Positions 15,560-23,561 of a DNA stretch of 27,086 nucleotides are shown piece by piece (the stretch's first letter is position 1; the number at the start of each line of letters is the position of its first letter). Made by a program: the position numbers and the translations under genes. The DNA is taken from NCBI GenBank assembly GCA_964370435.1, contig CAYJJG010000018.1, forward strand, positions 1 to 27,086. Reading direction: 5' to 3'. The notes under the pieces are model-generated. The model was not told the DNA's origin. It did not search any database and saw only the letters and a list, made by a program, of their open reading frames with translations. The stretch is from CALVGQ01 sp964370435. GTDB taxonomy: Bacteria > Bacillota_I > Bacilli_A > Erysipelotrichales > Erysipelotrichaceae.

Positions 15560-15603
15560 TATAATAAAAATATATAAATATATACTACTTATATAAAGGA
15601 GGT
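15560..15603 (+). promoter_or_regulatory. Candidate -10 box and ribosome site of the OYE gene
   Basis: TATAAT at 15560-15565 stands about 50 bases before the gene, without a convincing -35. The stretch 15566-15595 is very AT-rich. A strong AAAGGAGG (15596-15603) is five bases before the ATG. Confidence 0.45.
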
Positions 15604-15608
15604 TTACA

Positions 15609-16577
15609 ATGAATAAAGCATTCGAAACATCGCAAATAAAGAATTTGAAGTTAAAAAACAAAGTGGGAGTAGCACCAATGGTCATTGGTAAAAGTAGGGA
15701 TAAAGATGGTATAGCTAGTGATTATCATTTAAATCACTATACACTCCTAGCAAAAAATCAGGTTGGATTCATAACTCAAGGGGCTACTGCAGTTAATAGT
15801 GATGGTTATCTCACAGATGATTGTCTAGGTATTTTTAATGAGCAACAAAAAGAGGCATTAAAGATGATAGTAGAAGGTGTTCATCAAGAAGATTGTAAAA
15901 TAGGAATACAATTAAATCATGCAGGTGCCAAAGCTAGAGGTAGTAAGGCCACTGTATATGCACCTTCAAAATTAGCAGAAAATCAAATTGCTTTGACTAA
16001 GGAAACGATAAATGCTATATTAAATGATTTTGAAAAATCAGCAAGTTATGCTCAAGAAGTGGGCTATGATTATATTGAAATACATGGTGCTCACGGTTAT
16101 TTAATTAATCAATTTTTATCACCATTAAAGAATTTTAGAGACGATGAATATGGTAAGGATCGAGGATTGTTTTTAAAACAAGTTTATGAAGCATGCCGTA
16201 GAGGATTTAATGGTGTCATTGGAGTGCGAATAAGTGCTGAAGAATATGATGATAAAGGGAACCATATCGAATACTATATGGAGTTATGCAAAACAATGCA
16301 AGCGTGGGGAGTTGATTATATTAGTGTTTCTACTGGCGGAGTAGCTGGTTTTGCAAGTGAAGAATATCCATGTTACCAAGTAAAGTATGCGAGTATGATT
16401 AAAAAAGAAGTTACTATTCCTATTCAGTGTGCTGGACTTATTACAAAAGAAGAAGAAATTGAACAAATTCTTCGTGATAATGAAGCAGATTATGTATTAA
16501 TGGCAAGAGAATTTCTTAAAAATCCATCGTTTATGTCTAATTGGATAAAATGCTTAGAAATAGAAAAACAAAAATAA
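15609..16577 (+). CDS. NADH:flavin oxidoreductase, Old Yellow Enzyme family
   Basis: The 322-residue FMN TIM-barrel protein resembles NamA/YqjM-type ene-reductases, which reduce activated C=C bonds with NAD(P)H. Substrate-binding His159 and His162 lie in IEIHGAHGYLINQFLSP, IQLNHAGAKA (100-109) contributes FMN contacts, and the C-terminal phosphate-binding parts TGGVAGF and MAREFLKNP are present. The site after VAPM, where YqjM has a modulating Cys and a Tyr, reads VIGKS here, so the redox tuning seen in YqjM is absent. The gene stands alone between a terminator and a structured intergenic region. The physiological substrate is unknown. Confidence 0.9.
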   Translation: MNKAFETSQIKNLKLKNKVGVAPMVIGKSRDKDGIASDYHLNHYTLLAKNQVGFITQGATAVNSDGYLTDDCLGIFNEQQKEALKMIVEGVHQEDCKIGIQLNHAGAKARGSKATVYAPSKLAENQIALTKETINAILNDFEKSASYAQEVGYDYIEIHGAHGYLINQFLSPLKNFRDDEYGKDRGLFLKQVYEACRRGFNGVIGVRISAEEYDDKGNHIEYYMELCKTMQAWGVDYISVSTGGVAGFASEEYPCYQVKYASMIKKEVTIPIQCAGLITKEEEIEQILRDNEADYVLMAREFLKNPSFMSNWIKCLEIEKQK

Positions 16578-16588
16578 TAGAGGTAATG

Positions 16589-16670
16589 AAGAGCATATCT
16601 AAAACTATAGTACAGTTAATATAGTTAATAGTTAGGCTCTTTTAAGTTATCAGATTATAACTTAACTGTA
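16589..16670 (+). repeat. Nested inverted repeats downstream of the OYE gene
   Basis: Three pairings overlap. AAGAGC (16589-16594) pairs with GCTCTT (16636-16641), helped by inner CTAA/TTAG and AACTAT/ATAGTT, and ends in only four T. AAGTTAT (16644-16650) pairs with ATAACTT (16657-16663). TACAGTTAA (16611-16619) is an exact 9-base inverted match of TTAACTGTA (16662-16670), linking the loop of the first hairpin to the arm of the second. The first may act as a weak terminator for the OYE gene. The third would compete with or knot the others. Confidence 0.5.
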
Positions 16671-16709
16671 TTAGTAGAATAGAATTATTTAATCTATAGC
16701 ACGTATAAC

Positions 16710-16743
16710 TCAACTTAATTTTTTAGCTAATTTATGATATACT
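16710..16743 (+). promoter_or_regulatory. Candidate dut promoter region
   Basis: Two overlapping -10-like hexamers, TATGAT (16733-16738) and TATACT (16738-16743), lie about 40 bases before dut. TCAACT (16710-16715) is 17 bases upstream of the first and matches TTGACA at only 3 of 6. Confidence 0.3.
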
Positions 16744-16779
16744 AATGGCTATATTATGAGTAAAAGAAAGAGGTAAAGA

Positions 16780-17292
16780 ATGAAAAGAATTGCACGATTT
16801 GAAAAAGTAAGTTTTAAGCAATTTAAAAAGGATTGGATCGATACTTTTAATGAAGCCAGTGATAACTTTATAGAAGAATTATATGAAAGTATCACTTTAC
16901 CAAAAAGAGCTACAAAAGGCTCTGCTGGATATGATTTTTTAACACCACTGTCTTTTAGCTTGAACGTTAATGAATCTATAAAAATACCCACAGGTATAAG
17001 AGTATCTATGCAAGAAGACTGGGTGTTACAACTATTTCCACGCTCAGGATTAGGTTTTAAATATCGTCTTCAATTAAATAATACGGTAGGTATTGTTGAT
17101 AGTGATTACTATGGTAGTGATAATGAAGGGCATATCTTTATTAAAATAACAAATGATAGTAAAGAGAATAAAACACTCACAGTTGAAGCTAGGGAAGCTT
17201 TTGCACAAGGTATCTTTATTCCTTTTGGGATATGTGAAGATGATGAGTGTGATGGGATTAGAAACGGAGGATTAGGCAGTACGTCTAAATAA
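16780..17292 (+). CDS. dut: dUTP diphosphatase (trimeric dUTPase)
   Basis: dUTPase hydrolyses dUTP to dUMP and pyrophosphate, keeping uracil out of DNA and feeding dTMP synthesis. All five trimeric-family motifs are recognisable in the 170 residues: GSAGYDF (47-53), PRSGLG (87-92), GIVDSDYYG (104-112) with the catalytic Asp, EAFAQGIFIP (139-148), and a C-terminal RNGGLGSTS (161-169) in place of the common RGSGGFGST. The N-terminal 40 residues are an extra charged segment absent in short dUTPases. Such longer forms also occur in Bacillota and their phages, but nothing phage-like is nearby. AAGAGGT precedes the ATG. The next gene begins four bases after its stop. Confidence 0.94.
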   Translation: MKRIARFEKVSFKQFKKDWIDTFNEASDNFIEELYESITLPKRATKGSAGYDFLTPLSFSLNVNESIKIPTGIRVSMQEDWVLQLFPRSGLGFKYRLQLNNTVGIVDSDYYGSDNEGHIFIKITNDSKENKTLTVEAREAFAQGIFIPFGICEDDECDGIRNGGLGSTSK

Positions 17293-17296
17293 CATT

Positions 17297-18604
17297 ATGG
17301 AGAAAATAATTCAAGATTGTGCAACATTTATTAATCAAAGTAGTTCTACTTTCCATACTATTGATACAATTAAGAAAGAACTAATTGATGAAGGATATGT
17401 AGAATTAAAGGAACATCAATCATGGCAGTTAATTGCTGGCAACAAATATTTTATCACTCGTAATTTATCGAGTATTCTTGCCTTTAAGATTCCATCAAAA
17501 GTTGATAAAATTAGCTTTAATTTGACTGCTAGTCATAGCGATGTATGTAGCTTTAAAATTAAACCTAACACAACGATTAAACATCATAATTATGTTCAGC
17601 TTAATACTGAAGGGTATGGTGGAATGTTATGTAGCACATGGATGGATCGACCATTGTCTATTGCTGGAAGAATAATGCTTGAAGAAGATAATAAAATTAG
17701 TGAGCAGCTATTTGATGTTAAAGAGCCTTGTTTAATTATTCCTAATGTAGCTATTCATATGAACCGTGAAGCTAATGATGGATTCAAGTTTAATAAACAA
17801 GTAGATATGATGCCCATAGTGGCACTAGATCAAAAAGAATTTGATTTTAAGAAGTTCTTATCAAGAAAATTAAATATAAAGGAAGAAAGTATTTCATACT
17901 ATGATGCTTATCTTTACAATCCTCAACCTTGTTTAATATGGGGTGAAAATAAAGAATTCTTTAGTGGTCCTCGTTTAGATGATCAACAAATGGCCTATGC
18001 TTCATTAGTAGCTTTTTTACAAAGTACTAATGATCAAAGTATTAATGTTTACTGTTGTTTTGATAATGAAGAAGTAGGCAGTAGAACACGTCAAGGAGCA
18101 GCATCGAGTTTCTTGAAAGAAACATTAAAACGTATTGTTTATGCATTGAATCAATCAAGTGAGGAATATTATGCTGCTTTAGCTCGTTCCTTTATGGTTT
18201 CTTGTGATAATGCTCATGCACTGCATCCTAATCATCCTGAAAAGGCTGATGCCCTTAATCGTCCTGAAATGAATAAAGGGGTTGTGGTAAAGTTTAATGC
18301 GGCTCAAAGCTATACTAGCGATGCCCTCAGTGCAAGTTATTTTGCAGCGTTATGTAAAATAGCAGATGTACCCTATCAAAGCTTCACTAATCGCAGTGAT
18401 TTAGTTGGAGGAGGAACATTAGGTAACATATCAACTGCTCAAGTAAGTATTCCTAGTGTTGATATTGGAATCGCACAGTTAGCCATGCATTCTACTTTTG
18501 AAACTAGTGGTAGCCAAGATATTATTTATACTATAGAGGTATTAAAGGCATTCTATAATGCTGCTATTATGTTGAATCAAGAGGGTTCTTATATTATTAA
18601 GTAA
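17297..18604 (+). CDS. M18 family aminopeptidase
   Basis: The 435-residue protein is an M18 (aspartyl aminopeptidase type) metallopeptidase, expected to release N-terminal residues from peptides in the cytosol as a large oligomer. Zinc-site residues are visible: His80 and Asp82 in ASHSD, a bridging Asp in RLDDQQM, paired Glu in DNEEVGSRT, Asp in SCDNAHALHPN, and a C-terminal His in AQLAMHST. The start is fixed by homology, since residues 10-60 follow the M18 pattern FxxxSxSxFH...KYFITRNLSSI. No Shine-Dalgarno sequence is close, and the ATG is four bases after the dut stop, so coupling is likely. Substrate preference cannot be read from the sequence. Confidence 0.93.
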   Translation: MEKIIQDCATFINQSSSTFHTIDTIKKELIDEGYVELKEHQSWQLIAGNKYFITRNLSSILAFKIPSKVDKISFNLTASHSDVCSFKIKPNTTIKHHNYVQLNTEGYGGMLCSTWMDRPLSIAGRIMLEEDNKISEQLFDVKEPCLIIPNVAIHMNREANDGFKFNKQVDMMPIVALDQKEFDFKKFLSRKLNIKEESISYYDAYLYNPQPCLIWGENKEFFSGPRLDDQQMAYASLVAFLQSTNDQSINVYCCFDNEEVGSRTRQGAASSFLKETLKRIVYALNQSSEEYYAALARSFMVSCDNAHALHPNHPEKADALNRPEMNKGVVVKFNAAQSYTSDALSASYFAALCKIADVPYQSFTNRSDLVGGGTLGNISTAQVSIPSVDIGIAQLAMHSTFETSGSQDIIYTIEVLKAFYNAAIMLNQEGSYIIK

Positions 18605-18629
18605 AAGGTGAAAACTCACCTTTTCTTTT
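18603..18629 (+). terminator. Rho-independent terminator after the M18 gene
   Basis: A 9-bp stem AAAAGGTGA/TCACCTTTT (18603-18611 with 18616-18624) with loop AAAC begins inside the stop codon and is followed by CTTTT. The A-rich 5' arm also gives a T-rich tail on the other side. Confidence 0.85.
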
Positions 18630-18640
18630 AGGTGGCTAGC

Positions 18641-18669
18641 TTGTAATTTAAAGTAAAATCAAGTATGAT
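18641..18669 (+). promoter_or_regulatory. Promoter of the pyrophosphatase-uppP-ccdA unit
   Basis: TTGTAA (18641-18646) and TATGAT (18664-18669) are separated by 17 bases, just after the terminator and about 35 bases before the next ATG. Confidence 0.65.
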
Positions 18670-18703
18670 TAAATAGTTATAAAAGAGATGGATAGGTGAT
18701 AAA

Positions 18704-20335
18704 ATGAAAGAAAAGGTGTATGTAGTAGGACATAAAAATCCTGATACGGACTCTATTTGTGCTGCCTTAGCTTATGCAAGACTAAAGCAAAATCAGGGAA
18801 TAAACGCTATAGCTTGTCGTTTGGGACCTTTAAATGAAGAAACAAAATTTGTTTTAAAGAAATTTGATATAATGAATCCACTATTATTGAAGGATGCACG
18901 AAGCCAAATTAAAGATATTGAAACTGATACCCCCACATTAATTACTCCACAAACTTCCATGAAAGAGGCTTGGGAAAAACTTTTTGTGTTAAAAAATAAA
19001 TCCCTTTTTGTGGTCGATGATAAACAAAAATTAATTGGAGTGGTCTCTACATCCAATTTAGCATTAATACGCTTAATGTTAGATGAAGAGTTACAAGCAT
19101 TAATGCGTAAAGCTTCATTAATGTCTATCGCTAAAACTATAGGTGGAGAAATCGTAGTAAATATTGATCCATTTAAAAGTAATGGGCGAATTTTTATTGT
19201 TACCTTAAAAAACGATGAAGAATATTTAAAATCTTTTGAAGGTAGTGTATGTATTTTGAGTGATGATGATAAAAAACAGAAAAAACTTATTGAAGCTGGT
19301 GTTAAATGCCTAATTATTACTTGTGGACAAGAGATTACTTCTGAAGTGGAGAAGTTTGCAGCTAAGATGGGTTGCGCTATTATCAAAACAAGTAATGATT
19401 CGATGAAAGTAGCACGAGTAATTAATGAATCTTTTCCTATTGAAAGTATTATGACTAAGAAAGTAATAACTTATAAGGATAGTGAATATGTTGATGATGT
19501 AAGTAAAAAAATCGCAAGTACTCGTTATCGTAGTTATCCTGTTTTAGATGATGATGGAACGATTACAGGAGCGGTATCTCGCTATCACTTACTAAATTAT
19601 CAACCTAAGAAATTTATCTTAGTAGATCATAGCTCTAAAATACAAACGATTAATAATATTGAGGATGCTGAAGTTGAAGAAATTATTGATCATCACCATA
19701 TTGGTAATATTGAGACTTCTAAACCAATTATGTACCGCAACCAACGCTGTGGTTGTACATGTTCAATAATTGCGCAATTATATAAAGAAAACAATATTCC
19801 TTTAACTCAAGATATGGCTGGGATTATGCTTAGTGCTATTATTTCAGATACTTTATACTTTAAATCGCAAACAACTACTCCTTTTGATATTGAACGTGCA
19901 AACGAGTTGGCAGTGATTGCTAATATCGATTTAGATAGTTATGCAGAAGAAATGTTAAGTGCATCAGTAGCTTTAAAAAATGCAACACCATCACAAATTT
20001 TAAATCGAGATTTAAAGAATTATGAAATCGGACGTTATCGTATTGCTGTAGGTCAAACGAATTATCGCAATGTAGAAGATATCCAAAAAATTATCCCTAA
20101 ATTTAAGGCTACCTTAGTTAAGGAACAAGAAGAAAAGAATTTAGATTTAATGATTATGATGTTTACCCATGTAATGGCAGAAGGAACACTTTTTGTATAT
20201 AGTGGTCCACTTGCTTATATGATTAATAATCTAATAGCTACAGTTTTTGATGAATCTAGTGGCTATGATCATGATATTATTTCGCGTAAGCAACAACTTA
20301 TACCTCAGTTATCTAGTCTACTCAAGAATATGTAA
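18704..20335 (+). CDS. Manganese-dependent inorganic pyrophosphatase with CBS-DRTGG-CBS insert (family II)
   Basis: The enzyme hydrolyses pyrophosphate to phosphate, pulling tRNA charging and nucleic-acid synthesis forward. The DHH-type catalytic domain starts with GHKNPDTDS (9-17: His10, Asp14, Asp16). It is interrupted by CBS1 (about 66-126), a DRTGG domain (about 135-242) and CBS2 (about 246-300), then resumes with VDHS (307-310) and IIDHHHIGN (327-335). DHHA2 ends with SRKQQLIPQL (526-535). At 543 residues it has the full CBS-PPase size. In characterised CBS-PPases, AMP and ADP inhibit and ATP or diadenosine polyphosphates activate, so nucleotide control is expected. AGGTG precedes the ATG. 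It probably leads a unit with uppP and the CcdA fusion. Confidence 0.95.
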   Translation: MKEKVYVVGHKNPDTDSICAALAYARLKQNQGINAIACRLGPLNEETKFVLKKFDIMNPLLLKDARSQIKDIETDTPTLITPQTSMKEAWEKLFVLKNKSLFVVDDKQKLIGVVSTSNLALIRLMLDEELQALMRKASLMSIAKTIGGEIVVNIDPFKSNGRIFIVTLKNDEEYLKSFEGSVCILSDDDKKQKKLIEAGVKCLIITCGQEITSEVEKFAAKMGCAIIKTSNDSMKVARVINESFPIESIMTKKVITYKDSEYVDDVSKKIASTRYRSYPVLDDDGTITGAVSRYHLLNYQPKKFILVDHSSKIQTINNIEDAEVEEIIDHHHIGNIETSKPIMYRNQRCGCTCSIIAQLYKENNIPLTQDMAGIMLSAIISDTLYFKSQTTTPFDIERANELAVIANIDLDSYAEEMLSASVALKNATPSQILNRDLKNYEIGRYRIAVGQTNYRNVEDIQKIIPKFKATLVKEQEEKNLDLMIMMFTHVMAEGTLFVYSGPLAYMINNLIATVFDESSGYDHDIISRKQQLIPQLSSLLKNM

Positions 20336-20374
20336 ACTATATTGGTATAAACTAAATAGAAATAGGTGGAAAAT

Positions 20375-21199
20375 ATGATAGAAATTTTAAAGGCAATTTT
20401 ACTTGGTCTTGTACAAGGAATAACTGAATGGCTTCCGATAAGTAGTACTGGGCATATGTTACTAGTAGATGAAATTATACAATTAAATGTATTTGAAGAC
20501 ATTATTATGAATGCTAATTTTGTAAATATGTTTATGGTGGTTATCCAGTTTGGATCTATTTTAGCTGTATGTTTATTATATTTTAATCGTTTAAATCCTT
20601 TTTCTACAAAAAAGACTAAAGAGGAACAAAAAAGCACTCTATCTCTATGGTTAAAAGTAATTGTTGGGGTTATTCCTGCAGGTATTATTGGTGTATTATT
20701 CGATGATGTTATTGAAACCTATTTATATGGCCCCTTAGTAATTGCAATAACTTTAATTTTCTATGGAATTTTATTTATTATAATTGAAAATAAAGAAAAG
20801 AAAGTTAAGATAAATTCATTTGAAGAATTAACGTATAAAACAGCATTTTTTATTGGATGCTTCCAAGTGCTAGCTTTAATTCCTGGTACATCAAGATCGG
20901 GTGCTACTATTTTAGGTGCGGTACTGCTTGGTACTTCAAGAGTAGTTGCAGCAGAATTTTCTTTTTTCTTAGCTGTTCCTGTTATGGCAGGGGCAAGCTT
21001 ACTTAAGTTGATTACACTTGATGTAGTTATGAGTGCACAAGCATGGACAGTGTTTATTGTGGGCATTACGGTTGCTTTTCTAGTTTCAGTATTTGCGATT
21101 AAGTTTTTATTAGATTATATACGACGTCATGATTTTAAAATATTTGGAATTTATCGCATTGTATTAGGGATACTTGTTATTATATCGTTAGTGATTTGA
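20375..21199 (+). CDS. uppP: Undecaprenyl-diphosphate phosphatase
   Basis: UppP (BacA) dephosphorylates undecaprenyl diphosphate at the membrane, recycling the lipid carrier for peptidoglycan and teichoic acid. The 274-residue protein has both signature motifs: QGITEWLPISSTGH (14-27), with the catalytic Glu and Ser-rich loop, and PGTSRSGAT (170-178). About seven to eight membrane helices follow the usual plan. An in-frame GTG at 20366 is possible, but AGGTGG (20364-20369) overlaps that codon and is five bases before ATG 20375, which gives the family N-terminus MIEILKAILLG. It lies downstream of the pyrophosphatase with a 39-base gap and 13 bases before the CcdA gene. Confidence 0.95.
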   Translation: MIEILKAILLGLVQGITEWLPISSTGHMLLVDEIIQLNVFEDIIMNANFVNMFMVVIQFGSILAVCLLYFNRLNPFSTKKTKEEQKSTLSLWLKVIVGVIPAGIIGVLFDDVIETYLYGPLVIAITLIFYGILFIIIENKEKKVKINSFEELTYKTAFFIGCFQVLALIPGTSRSGATILGAVLLGTSRVVAAEFSFFLAVPVMAGASLLKLITLDVVMSAQAWTVFIVGITVAFLVSVFAIKFLLDYIRRHDFKIFGIYRIVLGILVIISLVI

Positions 21200-21212
21200 A
21201 AGAGGTAGTTTA

Positions 21213-22346
21213 GTGGAATATATTTTATTATTTAGTGAAGGTGTAATATCGGCTTTAAATCCTTGTGTATTGCCTATATTGCCACTGTATTTTGGCTATT
21301 TAAGTCAAAGTGCTAAGCAAGTAGATGATCAAGGAAACATTACTTATAAACAAAGCAAAATTATGTTTTATACCCTAGCCTTTGTGTTAGGGATAACAAT
21401 GACTTTTTTTGTATTAGCATTAAGCATATCAGGAGCAAGTTCATTTTTTGATACTTATCATATTGAGTTTGCTATCCTTGGTGGAGTATTCGTAGTTCTA
21501 ATGGGGTTATTTCAACTTGGAATAATTGAAATCCCGTTTTTAATGAAAGAAATAAGAATAAACAAAACATTAAATTTAAAAAATTTAAACTTCTTCACTG
21601 CTTTTATGATGGGCTTCTTGTTTAGTTTTGCATGGACGCCATGTATAGGCCCAGCTTTAGCGGGTGTGTTGTTGATGGCTGCCTCAACTTCAGCTATAAG
21701 AGGAATACTAATGATTAGTGTTTATGCACTAGGTTTCTTAATTCCTTTCTTACTTTTAGGAGGATTTACACAGTTTGCATTAAAGTTAATCAAAGAGAAA
21801 CAAACATGGTTCAAAGGATTAATAAAAGTAGGTGGTATCCTATTGATAGTGATGGGGCTATTTATGATGCAGGAAGGGTTTCATTCAGTAGCTAAACTTT
21901 CTAGCACACCAACTTCACAAGAACAAAGTGAAAACCCCTATGATTTTACATTAGAAGATCAGTATGGAAATAGTCATACCTTATCAGCATATGAAGGTAA
22001 ACAAGTAATGTTATGCTTCTTTGCTACATGGTGCACTTATTGTAAACAAGAGTTTACTGTGCTAGAAGAATTAGCTGCATCACAAGAAGAAGTAGTGATC
22101 TTGGCTGTGGCTAATCCTAATGGACATGATGGAACAAGAGAAGAAATAATAACATGGCTAAATGAAAATAATTTTACTATTCCGGTTTTATTTGATGATA
22201 CCTCAGCGGTGTTTAATAATTATCAGGTAAATTCCTTTCCAACTAGTTTCTTTTTAATGGCTAACGGACAATTTTATGGTTATGCTCCAGGATACATGGA
22301 TAAAGATAGTTTATTAGATATCTTTAGTAAGTTTGGTAGTGAATAA
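21213..22346 (+). CDS. CcdA-type thiol transporter fused to a TlpA/ResA-like thioredoxin domain
   Basis: Residues 1-220 form a CcdA/DsbD-beta membrane domain of about six helices, with the two redox cysteines in NPCVLP (Cys18) and WTPCIGP (Cys144). After a linker (225-243), residues 244-377 are a thioredoxin fold with FFATWCTYCKQEF (Cys274, Cys277) and cis-Pro343 in SFPTS. The membrane half should carry electrons from cytosolic thioredoxin to the outside thioredoxin half, which then reduces exported proteins. In other Bacillota such systems serve cytochrome c maturation or methionine sulfoxide reductase. Neither partner is visible here, but a thioredoxin-fold lipoprotein lies at 13616. The start is GTG 21213, seven bases after AGAGG. 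The gene ends in a terminator. Confidence 0.92.
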   Translation: MEYILLFSEGVISALNPCVLPILPLYFGYLSQSAKQVDDQGNITYKQSKIMFYTLAFVLGITMTFFVLALSISGASSFFDTYHIEFAILGGVFVVLMGLFQLGIIEIPFLMKEIRINKTLNLKNLNFFTAFMMGFLFSFAWTPCIGPALAGVLLMAASTSAIRGILMISVYALGFLIPFLLLGGFTQFALKLIKEKQTWFKGLIKVGGILLIVMGLFMMQEGFHSVAKLSSTPTSQEQSENPYDFTLEDQYGNSHTLSAYEGKQVMLCFFATWCTYCKQEFTVLEELAASQEEVVILAVANPNGHDGTREEIITWLNENNFTIPVLFDDTSAVFNNYQVNSFPTSFFLMANGQFYGYAPGYMDKDSLLDIFSKFGSE

Positions 22347-22357
22347 CTACCTTTTTT
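22335..22357 (+). terminator. Rho-independent terminator overlapping the ccdA-fusion stop
   Basis: GGTAGT (22335-22340) pairs with ACTACC (22346-22351) around a 5-base loop holding most of the TAA stop, followed by six T. Confidence 0.85.
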
Positions 22358-22376
22358 ATTAAGCTAGTATATTCGA

Positions 22377-22407
22377 TTGCTTTATTTTATAAAAAAAATG
22401 CTATAAT
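22377..22407 (+). promoter_or_regulatory. murI promoter
   Basis: A perfect TATAAT (22402-22407) carries an extended -10 (TGC just before it). A -35-like TTGCTT (22377-22382) is 19 bases upstream, a long spacer that the extended -10 would offset. Confidence 0.6.
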
Positions 22408-22430
22408 AAGTAGAAGATAGGAGGTATGTG

Positions 22431-23213
22431 ATGAAGATAGGTATATTTGATTCAGGGATTGGTGGATTATCGGTACTACACTATGCATGTAAGGCGTTTG
22501 ATAAAAATCATTATTTATATTATGCAGATAAAAAAAATGTTCCCTATGGCACAAAGACTAAAGAAGAAGTCATCACATATACTAAGGAAGCAGTAGAGTT
22601 TTTAATTAAAGAAGGAGCTCAAATTATTATTATCGCGTGCAATACAGCTACTTCAGTAGCAATTCAAGAATTAAGAGATAGTTTTGATGTTCCTATTTTA
22701 GGAATGGAACCTGCTGTAAAAATTGCAGTAGAACATTATCATGAAAAACGTATTTTAGTAAGTGCTACACCTATTACTGTTAATAGTACAAAGGTGCATA
22801 ATTTAATTAAGCGTGTTGATACACACCAACAAGTAGATTTAATTGCTTTACCTAAGTTAGTAACTTTTGCAGAAAGCTATAACTTTGATAATAAAGAAGT
22901 AGAGCATTATTTAGTTGATGCTTTTAAAAATATTAATTTTAAGGAATATAGTTCACTGGTTTTAGGTTGTACGCATTTTAATTATTTTAAATCTCTACTA
23001 AGAAAATTAGTAGGAAGTAATGTGCATTTTGTTGATGGTAATCAAGGAGTAGTACATCATTTAATGCATGTATCCAAAGAACACCTGTTAACAGAAGATC
23101 AAGAAAGCAAGTGTGATTTTTATTATTCTTCATCTAAAGTAGTCGAGGAAGAAGAATTAAGCAGGATAAAACAATGTCTAGCACATCTTGAAGTGATGTA
23201 TAACATCGACTAA
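22431..23213 (+). CDS. murI: Glutamate racemase
   Basis: MurI converts L-glutamate to D-glutamate for peptidoglycan, without a cofactor, by a two-cysteine mechanism. The 260-residue protein has the opening IGIFDSGIGGLSVL (Asp7, Ser8), VPYGTKT (37-43), the first catalytic Cys70 in ACNTATS, and the second Cys180 in LGCTHFNYF. The length is normal. A GTG at 22428 is in frame, but AGGAGG (22419-22424) is six bases before ATG 22431 and only three before the GTG, so 22431 is chosen. It has its own promoter and stands alone. No strong terminator is visible in the 66 bases before the pheS promoter. Confidence 0.96.
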   Translation: MKIGIFDSGIGGLSVLHYACKAFDKNHYLYYADKKNVPYGTKTKEEVITYTKEAVEFLIKEGAQIIIIACNTATSVAIQELRDSFDVPILGMEPAVKIAVEHYHEKRILVSATPITVNSTKVHNLIKRVDTHQQVDLIALPKLVTFAESYNFDNKEVEHYLVDAFKNINFKEYSSLVLGCTHFNYFKSLLRKLVGSNVHFVDGNQGVVHHLMHVSKEHLLTEDQESKCDFYYSSSKVVEEEELSRIKQCLAHLEVMYNID

Positions 23214-23279
23214 TAAGAGTATGCTTACGCTATTAATGAAATAAACAAGATTTATGTTATTAAAATAAATAAAATTAAC

Positions 23280-23308
23280 TTGTAAGCTGTTGTGAATTAA
23301 GCTATAAT
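23280..23308 (+). promoter_or_regulatory. Promoter of the Phe T-box-pheST operon
   Basis: TTGTAA (23280-23285) and TATAAT (23303-23308) are exactly 17 bases apart. Transcription would start near 23315, just before T-box Stem I. Confidence 0.75.
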
Positions 23309-23330
23309 AAACACTGTTAAAGCGTTATTA

Positions 23331-23540
23331 ATAAAGGACTAGTAAACAAGTTTAGTGGTCATAGAGAGAGGAATAATTGCTGTGAGTTCCTTGTCCAACT
23401 GCTTGTCTAATTCACCTTTATAGTGGGATTAATACTCCCCGTTTACCCTGACGTTATCTAGGGAAGAGGTGTACTTATAGCAATATAAGTGAATTAGGAT
23501 GGTACCGCGCTAGTCGTTCCTATTTGGGAGGACTTTTTTT
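23331..23540 (+). promoter_or_regulatory. T-box riboswitch, Phe-specific, upstream of pheST
   Basis: The Stem I base pairs ATAAAGG (23331-23337) with CCTTTAT (23415-23421), and the specifier TTC (23411-23413), followed by A, lies just inside. The next helix includes ACAAG/CTTGT (23346-23350 with 23402-23406). Stem III is ACTTATA/TATAAGT capped by GCAA (23473-23490). The T-box motif AGGATGGTACCGCG is at 23496-23509. The antiterminator pairs AGGA with TCCT (23518-23521) and bulges TGGTACC, whose T suits the A discriminator of tRNA-Phe. The terminator pairs AGTC and TTCC (23512-23520) with GGGA and GACT (23526-23534), then has seven T. Together with the promoter it fills most of the 348 bases between murI and pheS. 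Confidence 0.95.
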
Positions 23541-23561
23541 ATTTATCTATAGGAGGTCAAT

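Noticed and set aside
16780..17292. dUTPase as a sign of a prophage
   Set aside because: The neighbours are ordinary metabolic genes, and no integrase, capsid, tail or att-like repeat is visible.
23290..23301. TTGTGAATTAAG in the pheS promoter spacer as a Rex half site
   Set aside because: The expected right half TCACAA is absent at the proper distance (CTATAA is found).
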